From JARRQB01 sp965368585 (lineage in GTDB: Bacteria; Pseudomonadota; Gammaproteobacteria; Chromatiales; Chromatiaceae): 64,000 bases of DNA. Of the stretch, positions 8,949 to 17,942 are shown in pieces. The DNA is taken from positions 7,404 through 71,403 of the forward strand of contig CBDUNM010000007.1 in the NCBI GenBank assembly GCA_965368585.1. Reading direction: 5' to 3'. Within the stretch, counting starts at the first letter, position 1. Each line of letters opens with the position of its first letter. The notes below the pieces were generated by a model, which saw only the letters and a list, made by a program, of their open reading frames with translations, did no database searches and was not told the origin of the DNA. A program made the translations under genes and the position numbers.

Positions 8949-9929
8949 ATGATCGACCGCAAGCTCTCCGTCGCCCCCATGCTCGATTGGACCGACCGCT
9001 ACTGCCGGTATTTTCTCCGGCTTTTGTCCAAGCGCACCCTGCTCTATTCGGAGATGATTACGACGGGCGCGATCCTGCGCGGCGACCGCGCCCGGTTTCT
9101 GGACTTTCACCCGGCGGAACACCCGGTCGCGCTGCAACTCGGCGGCGGCGACCCGCGGGAACTCGCGGAGTGTGCCCGCGCGGGATCCGACTGGGGTTAC
9201 GACGAGATCAACTTGAACGTCGGCTGTCCGTCCAACCGTGTCCAATCGGGCCGCTTCGGCGCCTGCCTGATGGCGGAACCGGCGTTGGTCGCGGAGTGCG
9301 TCGCGGCCATGCGCGAGGTAAGCGCGGTTCCCGTAACGATAAAGCACCGGATCGGCATCGATGAGCGCGACACATACGAGGAACTGGCGAGCTTTGTCGA
9401 GACCACCTCCACGGCCGGCTGCCGCACCTTCATCGTACACGCCCGAAAAGCCTGGCTGCAGGGGCTCAGCCCCAAGCAGAACCGGGAGATTCCGCCGTTG
9501 AAATACCAAACCGTCTACCGGTTGAAAAGGGATTTTCCGGCCCTTGAGTTCGTGATCAACGGCGGGTTCAGGACCTTGGACCAGGTCAAAAGGCAGTTGA
9601 CGCGACTCGACGGCGTCATGATCGGTCGCGAGGCCTACGCCAACCCGTGGCTGCTGGCCAACGCGGACCGGGATATCTACGCAGCGTCCGAACACCCCGT
9701 CGATCGCCATCGGGTGGTTGCGCAACTGCTGGATTTCGCCGCTGCCGAATGCGCGCACGGTACGCCGCTCAACCGCGTCACGAGACATATACTCGGGCTG
9801 TTCCAGGGGCAGCCCGGCGCTCGCGCCTGGCGGCGCTACCTGGCGGAGCACGCGCATCTGCCCGGCGCTGGGCCGGGGGTGATCAGCCGCGCGCTCGCCG
9901 CTGTGCCGAGGGTGGATCAGCCGGGCTGA
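8949..9929 (+). CDS. dusA: tRNA-dihydrouridine synthase A
   Basis: The FMN-dependent TIM-barrel enzyme reduces uridine to dihydrouridine in the tRNA D-loop. Seen here are the N-terminal SVAPMLDWTDRYCRYFLR, the substrate-binding INLNVGCPSNRVQSGRFGACLM with the catalytic Cys in GCPS, KHRIGID, FIVHARKAWL and INGGF...MIGREAYANPW. These are hallmarks of the DusA branch. The open frame runs back to 8820, but the family start is at ATG 8949 (MIDRKLSVAPM), giving 326 residues, which is the usual length. Confidence 0.95.
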   Translation: MIDRKLSVAPMLDWTDRYCRYFLRLLSKRTLLYSEMITTGAILRGDRARFLDFHPAEHPVALQLGGGDPRELAECARAGSDWGYDEINLNVGCPSNRVQSGRFGACLMAEPALVAECVAAMREVSAVPVTIKHRIGIDERDTYEELASFVETTSTAGCRTFIVHARKAWLQGLSPKQNREIPPLKYQTVYRLKRDFPALEFVINGGFRTLDQVKRQLTRLDGVMIGREAYANPWLLANADRDIYAASEHPVDRHRVVAQLLDFAAAECAHGTPLNRVTRHILGLFQGQPGARAWRRYLAEHAHLPGAGPGVISRALAAVPRVDQPG

Positions 9930-10014
9930 GGGTTCACCAACTCGCTATATCCACATCCTGTACAGTGAGCACGCCCATTTCAAGAACGCCTACGGCACGC
10001 TGATCCGTACTCGC

Positions 10015-10884
10015 ATGGACTGGTTCTTTATCTCCCTGATCTGCGCTTTCAGCCTGGCATCGGCAGACGCCGCCACCAAACGGACGATGGCCAGCGCCGA
10101 TCTGCGCCAGATTGTACTGCTGCGTATTGGGGCACCCGGTATTTTACTGGCACCGGTCGCCTTGTCGGGCCCGTTGCCGCCGCTGACCAGCGGGTTTTGG
10201 GGTTGGATGCTCCTGCTGGTGCCCCTGGAAATAGTCGCGACGGTTTTGTACATGCGGGCAATTCGGGACTTCCCGTTGTGGACGACCCTACCCTACCTGG
10301 CATTCACGCCGTTGTTCGTCGTGGTGACCGGCTGGTTGATTCTCGGTGAACGCCTGCGCGCGACGGGTCTGCTCGGCATCGTGTTGATCGTCATCGGCTC
10401 CTGGTTGTTGAACGTGCGTTCCACCGGATCGGCACTTCGCGAAATCTGGGCCCCGTTGCGGCACGCTGCGCGCAACCCCGGCGCACGGCTGATGCTGCTG
10501 GTGGCGCTGATCTATGCGGTGACCTCCGTTGGCGGCAAGGCCGCGCTGCAATGGATGCCCGCCGCTAGGCTCGGTGCCTTTTACTTCTTCGTGGTCGGCG
10601 TCACGACTTTGATCGTTTTCGGCGCGGCGCGTCCGCCAAGCATGACGGAACTGCGGCGGTATCTGTGGCCCGGTCTGATCGTCGCCGGACTGTCGTCTGT
10701 GATGATCGTGACCCACTTTCTTGCCCTGGAACGGATAGAAACCGCATATATGATTGCGGTCAAACGCAGCAGCCTGTTGTTCGGCATCGTCTACGGTGCG
10801 CTGCTCTTCGGCGAAACGCGATTGCGGCAGAACCTGCTCGCCGGCGGCCTGATGGTCACGGGCATCGCGTTGATAGTGGTCTGA
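10015..10884 (+). CDS. EamA/DMT-family transporter
   Basis: A 289-residue membrane protein with about ten hydrophobic segments and two EamA-type halves (the first about residues 1-135, ending LLGIVLIVIGSWLLN; the second about 155-289, ending GGLMVTGIALIVV). Family members export or import small metabolites; the substrate cannot be told. It starts at ATG 10015, 85 bases after dusA, and may be cotranscribed with it. A decayed transporter of the same superfamily lies at 8190-8490. Confidence 0.85.
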   Translation: MDWFFISLICAFSLASADAATKRTMASADLRQIVLLRIGAPGILLAPVALSGPLPPLTSGFWGWMLLLVPLEIVATVLYMRAIRDFPLWTTLPYLAFTPLFVVVTGWLILGERLRATGLLGIVLIVIGSWLLNVRSTGSALREIWAPLRHAARNPGARLMLLVALIYAVTSVGGKAALQWMPAARLGAFYFFVVGVTTLIVFGAARPPSMTELRRYLWPGLIVAGLSSVMIVTHFLALERIETAYMIAVKRSSLLFGIVYGALLFGETRLRQNLLAGGLMVTGIALIVV

Positions 10885-10933
10885 GTCCAACGGCGCAATC
10901 TACCCGACCGATCGAATCGACCCGAAGGCGCGT

Positions 10934-12523
10934 TCAACGCACGATGCGCTGTAGCAGGTCATCGAGTTCCAACGGCAAATCGGGGCTGACCCGGATACTT
11001 GCCGCCAATTCGAAGTAGCTCAGCGGTTCGCGCGCCTTCAGCTGGGCGTCGAGCACCTCGAGATCGGCGTCCGACGCGTCATCGTGGCGCGCCAGCCGCT
11101 CCGCCACGCGCTGCCGCAGCAACGGTTCCGGCGCTTCGCAGTCCAGGATCACGAAAGGCACGTCCAGGCGCTCGGCCAAGCCCGAAAAGCGACCCCGGTG
11201 CTCCCGTTTCAGAAATGTCGCATCCACGATGGCGACGAAGCCAGCTTCGACGATCTCCTGCGCCAGTTCTTCCAGCCGCACATAGGTCCGCTCGGTCATA
11301 TCAGCCGAATAAATGCCGGCATCGAAACCGGTCACGATATCGGACCGCGGCGAGATGCCGGCAAGGCGCTTGCGCTCGACGTCTGAACGCAGGCGGACCG
11401 CCGGTATGTGATCCAGCAGTTTCCCGGTCATGGTGCTCTTGCCGGCTCCGGACACACCCTGGGTGATGACCACGGCGCGCGGACTGGGATGCGTGAAGGC
11501 TTCCGCGAGACGCATGTAACGGCAGAACTCGGCGATCTCCCGTTCACGCCAAGCCGGTGCCAGATCGCTCTGCGTGATCCGGATCGCGGCCACCTTGGCC
11601 CGCACCATGGCGCGATAGACCTGATAGAAACGCAGCACCCGCAGACCGGCGTAGTCACCGGTCAGCTGGAGGTAGCCGTCCAGCAGCCAGCGCGCCAGGT
11701 CCGCCCGACCGACGCGAGTCAAATCCATGGTGAGAAAGGCGAGATCGCTCATGGTGTCGATCCAGCGCAATTCCGCGCTGAATTCGATACCGTCGAACAC
11801 CACCGGCTCGCCGCCAATCAGGGCAATGTTGCCCAGATGAAGGTCGCCGTGGCACTCGCGCACGTAACCGCCGGCCCGGCGCTGATACTGCACTTCGCGC
11901 AGATCACGCTGGCGCGCCCTCGACCATACCGCCAGACGATCGAGAAAACGCCGGTCGCCGCCGCGATGCGCGCGTATCTGGCTGAAGTTCTGCGCCACCG
12001 GCCCGATGATCGCCTCCGGCGTGCCGTAGTGGAACTTCTCCGGACACGGTGCCGCATCACTGTGAAACCTAGCGATGCGCCAGGCGAGTTTCTCCACCAG
12101 TCCGCGATCCAGTTTCTCGACGTGATTCGACAGTATGGCGTCGGGGTCGAAGCGGTGCATGTGCACCGCCCAATCGATGGCAGTCCCGTCACCGCCGGGG
12201 CGCGGCGCGGTTTCGGTGCCGGTAATCGCCAGCGCGCGCAAATAGACCTGCGGTGCAAGCCGGCGGTTGAGCCGCACCTCTTCTTCGCAGGCGCGGCGGC
12301 GTTTTTCCAATGTCGAGTAGTCGAGAAACCCGAGGTTTACGGGTTTCTTGATCTTGTAGGCGTCCTTGCCGGCGAGAACGACCGTCGAGATGTGCGTATC
12401 GATGCGTTGACGATGCCCGCCACCCTGCGGCCAGGCCTGCTCGTCGAGCAAGGCCTTGATTAGGATTTCGTGTGCTTCAATTGTATCGACCATCTGCGCG
12501 GGAGTACCGTTGACCATTGACAA
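10934..12523 (-). CDS. Aminoglycoside phosphotransferase-like / P-loop kinase fusion protein
   Basis: A 529-residue two-domain protein. The N-terminal ~330 residues resemble aminoglycoside phosphotransferase-type kinases, with the catalytic-loop motif ECHGDLHLGNIAL and a following VFDGIEF. The C-terminal ~180 residues are a P-loop kinase domain with the Walker A GVSGAGKST at about residue 353, followed by LRSDVERKRL. This architecture matches the widespread COG2187-COG0645 fusion, whose physiological substrate is not established. The start may be ATG 12523 or the third in-frame ATG at 12493. A plus-strand promoter overlaps this 5' end. Confidence 0.8.
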   Translation of the reverse strand: MSMVNGTPAQMVDTIEAHEILIKALLDEQAWPQGGGHRQRIDTHISTVVLAGKDAYKIKKPVNLGFLDYSTLEKRRRACEEEVRLNRRLAPQVYLRALAITGTETAPRPGGDGTAIDWAVHMHRFDPDAILSNHVEKLDRGLVEKLAWRIARFHSDAAPCPEKFHYGTPEAIIGPVAQNFSQIRAHRGGDRRFLDRLAVWSRARQRDLREVQYQRRAGGYVRECHGDLHLGNIALIGGEPVVFDGIEFSAELRWIDTMSDLAFLTMDLTRVGRADLARWLLDGYLQLTGDYAGLRVLRFYQVYRAMVRAKVAAIRITQSDLAPAWREREIAEFCRYMRLAEAFTHPSPRAVVITQGVSGAGKSTMTGKLLDHIPAVRLRSDVERKRLAGISPRSDIVTGFDAGIYSADMTERTYVRLEELAQEIVEAGFVAIVDATFLKREHRGRFSGLAERLDVPFVILDCEAPEPLLRQRVAERLARHDDASDADLEVLDAQLKAREPLSYFELAASIRVSPDLPLELDDLLQRIVR

Positions 12524-12545
12524 TATATTAGATATTCATTATTTT
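12517..12545 (+). promoter_or_regulatory. Sigma-70-type promoter
   Basis: A perfect -35 TTGACA (12517-12522), a 17-base spacer and TATTTT (12540-12545) point at the small membrane protein gene at 12617. The spacer is AT-rich against a GC-rich background. It overlaps the first codons of the divergent kinase-like gene. Confidence 0.65.
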
Positions 12546-12616
12546 CTTGGATCTTACAGCCGCCGCATGACTTGCGCGGCCAACCGTCGCCAACCTGTTG
12601 ACTGGAGGATATGCGT

Positions 12617-12832
12617 ATGTCCGTCGAACGTATCGTATTGGCCTTTGCCGGTTTCATGATCTTACTGTCGCTGGCTCTGGGCGTATCGGCCAGCCCCATC
12701 TTCCATCACGAATACTGGTTATGGTTCACCGCCTTTGTCGGACTGAATCTGCTGCAATCGGCGTTTACGGGGTTCTGCCCGTTGGCCCTGATCCTCAAGA
12801 AAATGGGCAAACAGCCCGGTCACGCCTTCTAA
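12617..12832 (+). CDS. DUF2892 (YgaP transmembrane-type) small membrane protein
   Basis: About 71 residues with two transmembrane segments (VLAFAGFMILLSLALGV and a second hydrophobic stretch ending NLLQSAFTGFCPLALILKKMG). The GFCP motif is typical of DUF2892 proteins, which resemble the membrane part of YgaP and often associate with rhodanese or sulfur metabolism. The GGAGG at 12604-12608 is only two bases from ATG 12611 but eight from ATG 12617, so I choose the second. A strong promoter lies upstream and a terminator follows. Confidence 0.85.
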   Translation: MSVERIVLAFAGFMILLSLALGVSASPIFHHEYWLWFTAFVGLNLLQSAFTGFCPLALILKKMGKQPGHAF

Positions 12833-12857
12833 ATGCCCATCCATTGATCGAACGCGC

Positions 12858-12891
12858 AACGCCGGCAACACCTGCCGGCGTTATGCATTTT
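12858..12891 (+). terminator. Rho-independent terminator
   Basis: A 10-bp perfect stem (AACGCCGGCA / TGCCGGCGTT) with a five-base loop is followed by ATGCATTTTG, 26 bases after the small membrane protein stop. It may also serve rimO, which converges from the other strand. Confidence 0.75.
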
Positions 12892-12949
12892 GCCGCAAAC
12901 ACACGTCATACGCACAGCATAGACAGGCGAACGACTCGGTCAATTGGTG

Positions 12950-14281
12950 CTATTCGTCGGGGTCTAGCGGTTGCGCGTACAAATCGTGCGCGTCGGCGCC
13001 GGTGATAACGACCTCGATAAAATCACCCGGGTCCAAATCCCAAATGCCCTCGACGATGATCTGGCCGTCGACCTCAGGAGCCTCTCCGGGGCCGCGGGCG
13101 AGGACCCGCTCCGCTTCGACCTGGTCGACGATCACGAGCGTTTCGTGGCCCACGCGCTTCTGCAGCTTGTCGCGGCTGATACGCGCCTGTAGTTCCATGA
13201 ATCGGGCGCGACGCGCCTCCTGAACCTCGGCCGGTACCGGACCAGGCAGCTGGTTGGCTGCCGCGCCGTCGACCGGCGAATAGGCAAAACAGCCGACGCG
13301 GTCGAGTTGAGCGACTTCCAGAAACTCTAGCAGCTGCTGGAAATCGCGTTCCGTCTCGCCCGGAAACCCCACGATAAAGGTCGACCGCACCACCAGATCC
13401 GGACACATCTCCCGCCACCGCGCCAGGCGTTGCAGCACTTTGGCCGTCGCTGCCGGCCGTTGCATAGCGCGCAACACCGCCTCGCTCCCGTGTTGCAACG
13501 GCATATCCAGGTAGGGCAGCAGTTTACCCTCGGCCATCAACGGGATCAGTTCGTCGACATGCGGGTAGGGATAGACGTAATGCAGCCGTGTCCAGGCCGG
13601 CAGGTCGCTCATGGCCTCGACCAGTTCGGTGAGGCGCGTACGCACCGGACGCCCGTTCCAGAAGTCGGTGCGATACTTGAGATCGACGCCGTAAGCGCTG
13701 GTATCCTGCGATACGATCAGCAGTTCCCGTACTCCCGCTTCGACCAGCCGCTGCGCTTCGGCCAGGACGTCGCCGGCGGGCCGGCTGACCAGATCGCCGC
13801 GCATTGCCGGAATGATGCAAAAGGTGCAGCGATGGTTGCAGCCTTCGGAGATCTTGAGGTAGGCATAGTGCCGCGGCGTCAACTTGATGCCCTGCGGCGG
13901 TATCAGGCTGGTAAAGGCGTCGTGCGGCGCCGGAACATGCTCGTGTACCGCCGTCATGACTTCTTCATAGGCATGCGGCCCGGTCACCGCCAGCACGCTG
14001 GGGTGAGCGGCGCGGACCTGCTCCGCCCGGGCGCCCAGGCACCCGGTCACGATCACCTGGCCGTTCTCATCCAGCGCCTCACCGATCGCGTCCAGCGACT
14101 CCTCCACCGCCGCATCGATAAACCCACAGGTATTGACGATAACCAGATCGGCGCCCGCGTAATCCGGCGAGACCGCGTAACCTTCCGCGCGCAGTCGGGT
14201 GAGGATGCGTTCGGCGTCCACCAGGTTTTTCGGACAACCCAGACTGACGAATCCGATTTGGGGCGCGCTGTTGCGGGGCAT
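12950..14281 (-). CDS. rimO: Ribosomal protein S12 methylthiotransferase RimO
   Basis: A radical-SAM enzyme that methylthiolates Asp88 of ribosomal protein S12. The order of domains is normal: an N-terminal UPF0004 domain with three Cys ([4Fe-4S] ligands in SLGCPKN, NTCGFID and TGCLGAR), the radical SAM core with CNHRCTFC (about residue 148), and a C-terminal TRAM domain. VNTCGFIDAAVEESLDAI and SQDTSAYG are RimO hallmarks that separate it from MiaB. The 443-residue length is as expected. The truncated CnoX-like gene ends 3 bases upstream on the same strand. Confidence 0.96.
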   Translation of the reverse strand: MPRNSAPQIGFVSLGCPKNLVDAERILTRLRAEGYAVSPDYAGADLVIVNTCGFIDAAVEESLDAIGEALDENGQVIVTGCLGARAEQVRAAHPSVLAVTGPHAYEEVMTAVHEHVPAPHDAFTSLIPPQGIKLTPRHYAYLKISEGCNHRCTFCIIPAMRGDLVSRPAGDVLAEAQRLVEAGVRELLIVSQDTSAYGVDLKYRTDFWNGRPVRTRLTELVEAMSDLPAWTRLHYVYPYPHVDELIPLMAEGKLLPYLDMPLQHGSEAVLRAMQRPAATAKVLQRLARWREMCPDLVVRSTFIVGFPGETERDFQQLLEFLEVAQLDRVGCFAYSPVDGAAANQLPGPVPAEVQEARRARFMELQARISRDKLQKRVGHETLVIVDQVEAERVLARGPGEAPEVDGQIIVEGIWDLDPGDFIEVVITGADAHDLYAQPLDPDE

Positions 14282-14284
14282 GGC

Positions 14285-14692
14285 TCAATGAAGCAACTGA
14301 AACAGTTCGCCGCGATACTGCCGCACCAGGTCATGGTCCGCCCCCGGAGTCTCGAACACCGCCGCCAGCGCGCGGCGCGCCCGTCGCTGCTCCCAGCCTT
14401 CTCGGCGGCGCAGGATATCGACCAGATCGGCCAGGCTGGCCGTAAAATCGCCGTTGACCAGCGCGAGCGCGGCCAGTTGAAAGCGTGCGTTGTGGTCGTC
14501 GGGGTCGGCACGCAGCGTGGCCCGCTGCTCGCTTTCGGCCTCGCCTAGGCATGCGAGGTTCAGGGCGCCTAAGCCTGGTTTGAAATCGATATCAATCTCG
14601 TGGCCCGTGCTTGCCGAAGAATATGCGGCATCATTGGTCAAAGGTCCCGTGATTTCCATTAGTACATTCTGGAATTTTATCATGCTACGCAT
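14285..14692 (-). pseudogene. C-terminal remnant of a CnoX/YbbN-like thioredoxin-TPR protein
   Basis: The last ~90 residues (RADPDDHNARFQLAALALVNGDF, DILRRREGWEQRRARRALAAVFE, ending LVRQYRGELFQLLH) match the C-terminal tetratricopeptide end of YbbN/CnoX, a ~280-residue chaperedoxin. The thioredoxin domain is absent, and the first ~45 codons are unlike the family. An intact stop and open frame remain, so a short TPR protein could still be made, but it looks like the 3' part of a gene that lost its front half. It directly precedes rimO. Confidence 0.6.
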
Positions 14693-14974
14693 GGTGCGGT
14701 CCGAGGCCGGCTAAAGCAAGCGTGCAGGCCGTGAACTCGATAGTCCGATCGCCGCGGCGTGTCCGCAATGGCGACAAAACCCGGTGGTTCGCTCGACAGA
14801 GTTTTACTAGTCTTTGACGCAACACAAATCAAGGCGCCGACGTTTTCTGCGACACTTGCCGCGCTGGGTGCCGCATCGTACCAAAGCCAATCGCGGTCTG
14901 TGCAAACCGTTGCGTTCGAGGCGAGATTGCTATTGCGGCGCACTTGGGAATCAGGGCAACTGGAGCAGATCGAG

Positions 14975-15115
14975 ATGAAAAATACCTTCTTCTGTGCGGT
15001 CGGAAAAGTCTGCACCGGGCTGCCGGGCGCATGCATTATCCTGCAGATGATCCTGGTCGTGGTTCTGGCGAGCGTGTTGGGTTATGTGTTCGTCACTCAG
15101 GAGCTGCTCGGCTAG
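14975..15115 (+). CDS. Possible 46-residue membrane protein
   Basis: MKNTFFCAVGKVC leads into a single hydrophobic segment (CIILQMILVVVLASVLGYVFV) and the chain ends TQELLG. A GGAG lies ten bases before the ATG. The frame is open further upstream (to 14759), but that part lacks protein character. No family is recognised. The remaining 14693-14974 interval shows nothing I can name. Confidence 0.4.
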   Translation: MKNTFFCAVGKVCTGLPGACIILQMILVVVLASVLGYVFVTQELLG

Positions 15116-15182
15116 CCGCCTCGGCATTCTCCCGCCTCGCGCATACGACCCGCCACTCCAGGCGCTCGCAAACACGCATGAC

Positions 15183-15211
15183 TTGACGAAATCGAGCCGG
15201 CCTTTTAGGCT
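15183..15211 (+). promoter_or_regulatory. Promoter for the riboswitch-btuB transcript
   Basis: TTGACG (15183-15188), a 17-base spacer and TAGGCT (15206-15211) would start transcription at about 15218, just ahead of the first conserved riboswitch bases. The match to consensus is moderate, but the position is right. Confidence 0.5.
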
Positions 15212-15412
15212 CCACGTCCCGTGACAGGTGCCAGCCATGCGGCTGGATAATCGGGAAGTCGGTGAGAATCCGACACTGCCCCCGCAACGGTAGATTGGGA
15301 TCGCAACTCGCACCGGGACGCTGTGTTCATGCAGCCGACCGAGCCACTGTGTCAATCACGGGAAGGCGCGAGCCGACGCGTTGATGCCCAACAGTCCGGA
15401 GACCGGCCTGTC
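15212..15412 (+). promoter_or_regulatory. Cobalamin (adenosylcobalamin) riboswitch
   Basis: The conserved parts of the B12 aptamer appear in order: ACAGGTGCC, GGGAAGTCGGTGAGAATCC, ACTGCCCCCGCAACGGTA (the B12 box core), GCCACTGTG, GGGAAGGCGCG, and AGTCCGGAGACCGGCCTG. The last is also the typical B12 box region before the expression platform. It ends 50 bases before the btuB start codon, so control by hiding the ribosome binding site (GGAG at 15452) is plausible. When cobalamin is abundant the downstream receptor and adenosyltransferase should be repressed. Confidence 0.95.
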
Positions 15413-15462
15413 ATTCCACCCGATAGCTGTCGGTGCGGGTGTGCACTGGCTGGAGATCTCAA

Positions 15463-17373
15463 ATGAAGTATTTGGTTCCCTGGGGGTTACTCGCGACCTG
15501 CCCCTGCCTCGCGTTCGGCACCGGCGTGCTCGATCCGATCGTCGTCACGGCGACCCGCAATCCCACTCTGAGCGACGAAGTATCACGCACGTTGACGGTT
15601 ATCGACGCGCATGAGCTCGAGCGCCGTCAATACCGCACCCTGGGCGATGCGCTCGGCGCCATCCCTGGACTGCACACCACACCGACCGGCGGTGCGGGTC
15701 AGCAAACCTCCGTGTTCGTACGCGGCACCGAGTCCAACCACGTGCTGGTGCTGTTGAACGGGGTGGAAATCGCCGACCCGGGCACGCCCAGCGGCACGTT
15801 CGAGTTCGCCCATCTCGACATGCACGATGTCGAACGCATCGAAATCGTGCGCGGCGCCAACAGCGTGTTGTTCGGGTCGGACGCCATCGGCGGCACCGTC
15901 AACATCATAACCAAAGCAGGCGGCTACCGTCCGCACCGGCAACTGCAGTTCGAAACCGGCTCGTTCGACACCCGCAACCTGGCCCTGACGGGCGGCGGTT
16001 CGATCCTCGGCGCCCGCTACAGATTGGGTTTCAACCACCAAAAAACCGACGGTTTTTCGGTGACCCCCGCGCGGTACCGCGCCGGGCAGCCGGCCGAGGA
16101 CGACGGTCACGAAAGCCTGAGCCTTTCCGGCAACCTCGATGCCGCCGTGGGTAACGTGGGTTCTGTCGCACTGACCGCGCGTCACACCGATACGCGCACC
16201 GAGGTTGATCTGGGGATCGGCGAAGACCCGGACTCGGTTCTGAAAAGCAGCCAATTGTTCGCCCAGGCGCGCGCGCGCCGATCCTGGTCCGATGATCTGG
16301 TCACCGAGCTCAGCCTCGGGTTGACCGATCACCGGCGCAACACCACCAACCGCGCAGATGCCTTTTCCGCGACCGTGCAGAACATCGACTATGACGCCCG
16401 CAAGGTCAAATTGGACGTCAAGGCGGACTATCTCGGCCTCGCCGAGCACCTCCTTTCGCTCGGGCTGAGCACGGAACGCGAACACGCCCAATCCGACGGC
16501 GTGTCGGATTTCGGCGGCTTCGTGATCATCGATGACATGGACGCCAGGGCGCGCACTCACGCGCTGTACGCGCAAGATCAGTTCGATTTCGACAACGGCC
16601 TGTTCGGCACCATCGGCATACGCCTGGACTATCACAACAGCTTCGGTCGGTTTTTCACCTATCAGATCGCACCAGCGTACCGCCTCTCGAGCACCGGCAC
16701 GACGGTGCGCGCGAGTCTGGGGCGAGCCTTCAAGGCGCCCGCGCTGTACGAACTGTTTGGCCGGCAACCCAACAATTTCGGCGGCCTGTACAGTGGCAAC
16801 CCGGATCTGCGCCCCGAGCGAGGCACCGCCTGGGACCTGGGTCTGCAGCAGGACTTCGCCTCGACTCGCTTCGGGATCACCTACTTCCGCCATCAACTCC
16901 ACAACCTGATCGAAACCCGCTTCAGCTTCCCCGACAGCACCTCGGTGAATGTCGCCCGCGCGCGTACCCAGGGGGCGGAGGTCTTTCTCGAGCACGAGAT
17001 CGCACCGGGATTCCGCACCCGGATCGATTACACTTACCTGGAAGCGACCAGCGGCGACGGCCTTCGGTTGCTGCGACGCCCGCGCCACACCGTCGACCTC
17101 GATGTGTCGCTGGACGTGGTGCCGGATCTGGAAATCAGCGTCCGGGGGCGGTATGTCGCCGACGCGATCGACGTCAGCCGTCTGACCGGCGGCCGCGTAC
17201 ACAATGCCGACTATGCGGTATTCTATCTGTCCGCCGACTATCGGATCACCCGGCGGCTCACCGGCTTCGCCCGTGTCGACAACGTGTTCGACGAACGCTA
17301 CGAACCGGTGGACGGCTTTCAGGCGGCACGACGATCCGCCTACATTGGCATCCGCTACCAACCTGGAGACTGA
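15463..17373 (+). CDS. btuB: TonB-dependent vitamin B12 outer-membrane receptor
   Basis: A 636-residue outer-membrane transporter with a signal peptide (MKYLVPWGLLATCPCLAFG), a TonB box (DPIVVTAT), a plug domain (about residues 40-150 with TLGDALGAIPGL, VFVRGTESNHVLVLLNGVEI and VERIEIVRG) and a ~22-strand barrel ending IGIRYQP. Its place directly behind a cobalamin riboswitch and ahead of a cobalamin adenosyltransferase identifies the substrate as a corrinoid. ATG 15463 follows GGAG by seven bases; the longer frame from 15433 lacks support. A long antisense frame across this gene is a codon-bias shadow. Confidence 0.93.
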   Translation: MKYLVPWGLLATCPCLAFGTGVLDPIVVTATRNPTLSDEVSRTLTVIDAHELERRQYRTLGDALGAIPGLHTTPTGGAGQQTSVFVRGTESNHVLVLLNGVEIADPGTPSGTFEFAHLDMHDVERIEIVRGANSVLFGSDAIGGTVNIITKAGGYRPHRQLQFETGSFDTRNLALTGGGSILGARYRLGFNHQKTDGFSVTPARYRAGQPAEDDGHESLSLSGNLDAAVGNVGSVALTARHTDTRTEVDLGIGEDPDSVLKSSQLFAQARARRSWSDDLVTELSLGLTDHRRNTTNRADAFSATVQNIDYDARKVKLDVKADYLGLAEHLLSLGLSTEREHAQSDGVSDFGGFVIIDDMDARARTHALYAQDQFDFDNGLFGTIGIRLDYHNSFGRFFTYQIAPAYRLSSTGTTVRASLGRAFKAPALYELFGRQPNNFGGLYSGNPDLRPERGTAWDLGLQQDFASTRFGITYFRHQLHNLIETRFSFPDSTSVNVARARTQGAEVFLEHEIAPGFRTRIDYTYLEATSGDGLRLLRRPRHTVDLDVSLDVVPDLEISVRGRYVADAIDVSRLTGGRVHNADYAVFYLSADYRITRRLTGFARVDNVFDERYEPVDGFQAARRSAYIGIRYQPGD

Positions 17374-17378
17374 AATCC

Positions 17379-17942
17379 TTGGCAAAAAATCGACTCACAA
17401 AGATCGTGACACGGAGCGGGGACGGGGGTGAAACCGGACTGGCCGACGGCTCGCGGGTAGGCAAAGACTCGCCGCGTATCGCGGCAATCGGCGATGTGGA
17501 CGAACTCAACGCTTGGTTGGGCCTGCTCACCACCGAGGACGTCGGCGCCGACGACGCGGCCCTGATCCTGGAGATCCAGCACCATGTGTTCGATCTCGGT
17601 GGCGAACTCGCCATCCCCGGCAGCAACATGATCACCGCAACCGTGGTGAAAAAACTCGAAACCCGCATCGAGGCAATCAACGCCGACTTGCCGCCGTTGA
17701 AAAACTTCGTACTGCCCGGCGGCAACCGCGCGGCAGCCTGCTGCCATGTGGCGCGCACGGTATGCCGCAGGGCCGAGCGCAGCGTGCGCAGTCTTGCACG
17801 CACGGAAGCGACCAATCCGACCGGCCTGATGTTTCTCAATCGCCTCTCGGACCTGCTGTTCGTCATGGCGCGCGCGCTGGCCCGCCGCAATGGCGGTGAG
17901 GAAATCATCTGGCAACAGGCAACCGGACCCGGCGATGCTTAA
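17379..17942 (+). CDS. PduO-type cob(I)alamin adenosyltransferase
   Basis: A 187-residue enzyme that makes adenosylcobalamin from cob(I)alamin and ATP. The ATP-binding start TRSGDGGETGLADGSRV, the GDVDELNAWLG segment and the RRAERSVRSL segment with FLNRLSDLLFV are characteristic of the PduO/MMAB family. The start is TTG 17379, five bases after the btuB stop and behind GGAG; there is no closer ATG. It shares the riboswitch-controlled transcript with btuB. Its product is the cofactor needed by the glutamate mutase encoded at 35.9-37.8 kb. Confidence 0.92.
   Translation: MAKNRLTKIVTRSGDGGETGLADGSRVGKDSPRIAAIGDVDELNAWLGLLTTEDVGADDAALILEIQHHVFDLGGELAIPGSNMITATVVKKLETRIEAINADLPPLKNFVLPGGNRAAACCHVARTVCRRAERSVRSLARTEATNPTGLMFLNRLSDLLFVMARALARRNGGEEIIWQQATGPGDA

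Noticed and set aside
15583..17385. 600-codon open frame antisense to btuB
   Set aside because: It mirrors a GC-rich coding sequence, has no domain or leader, and lies fully inside a well-supported receptor gene.
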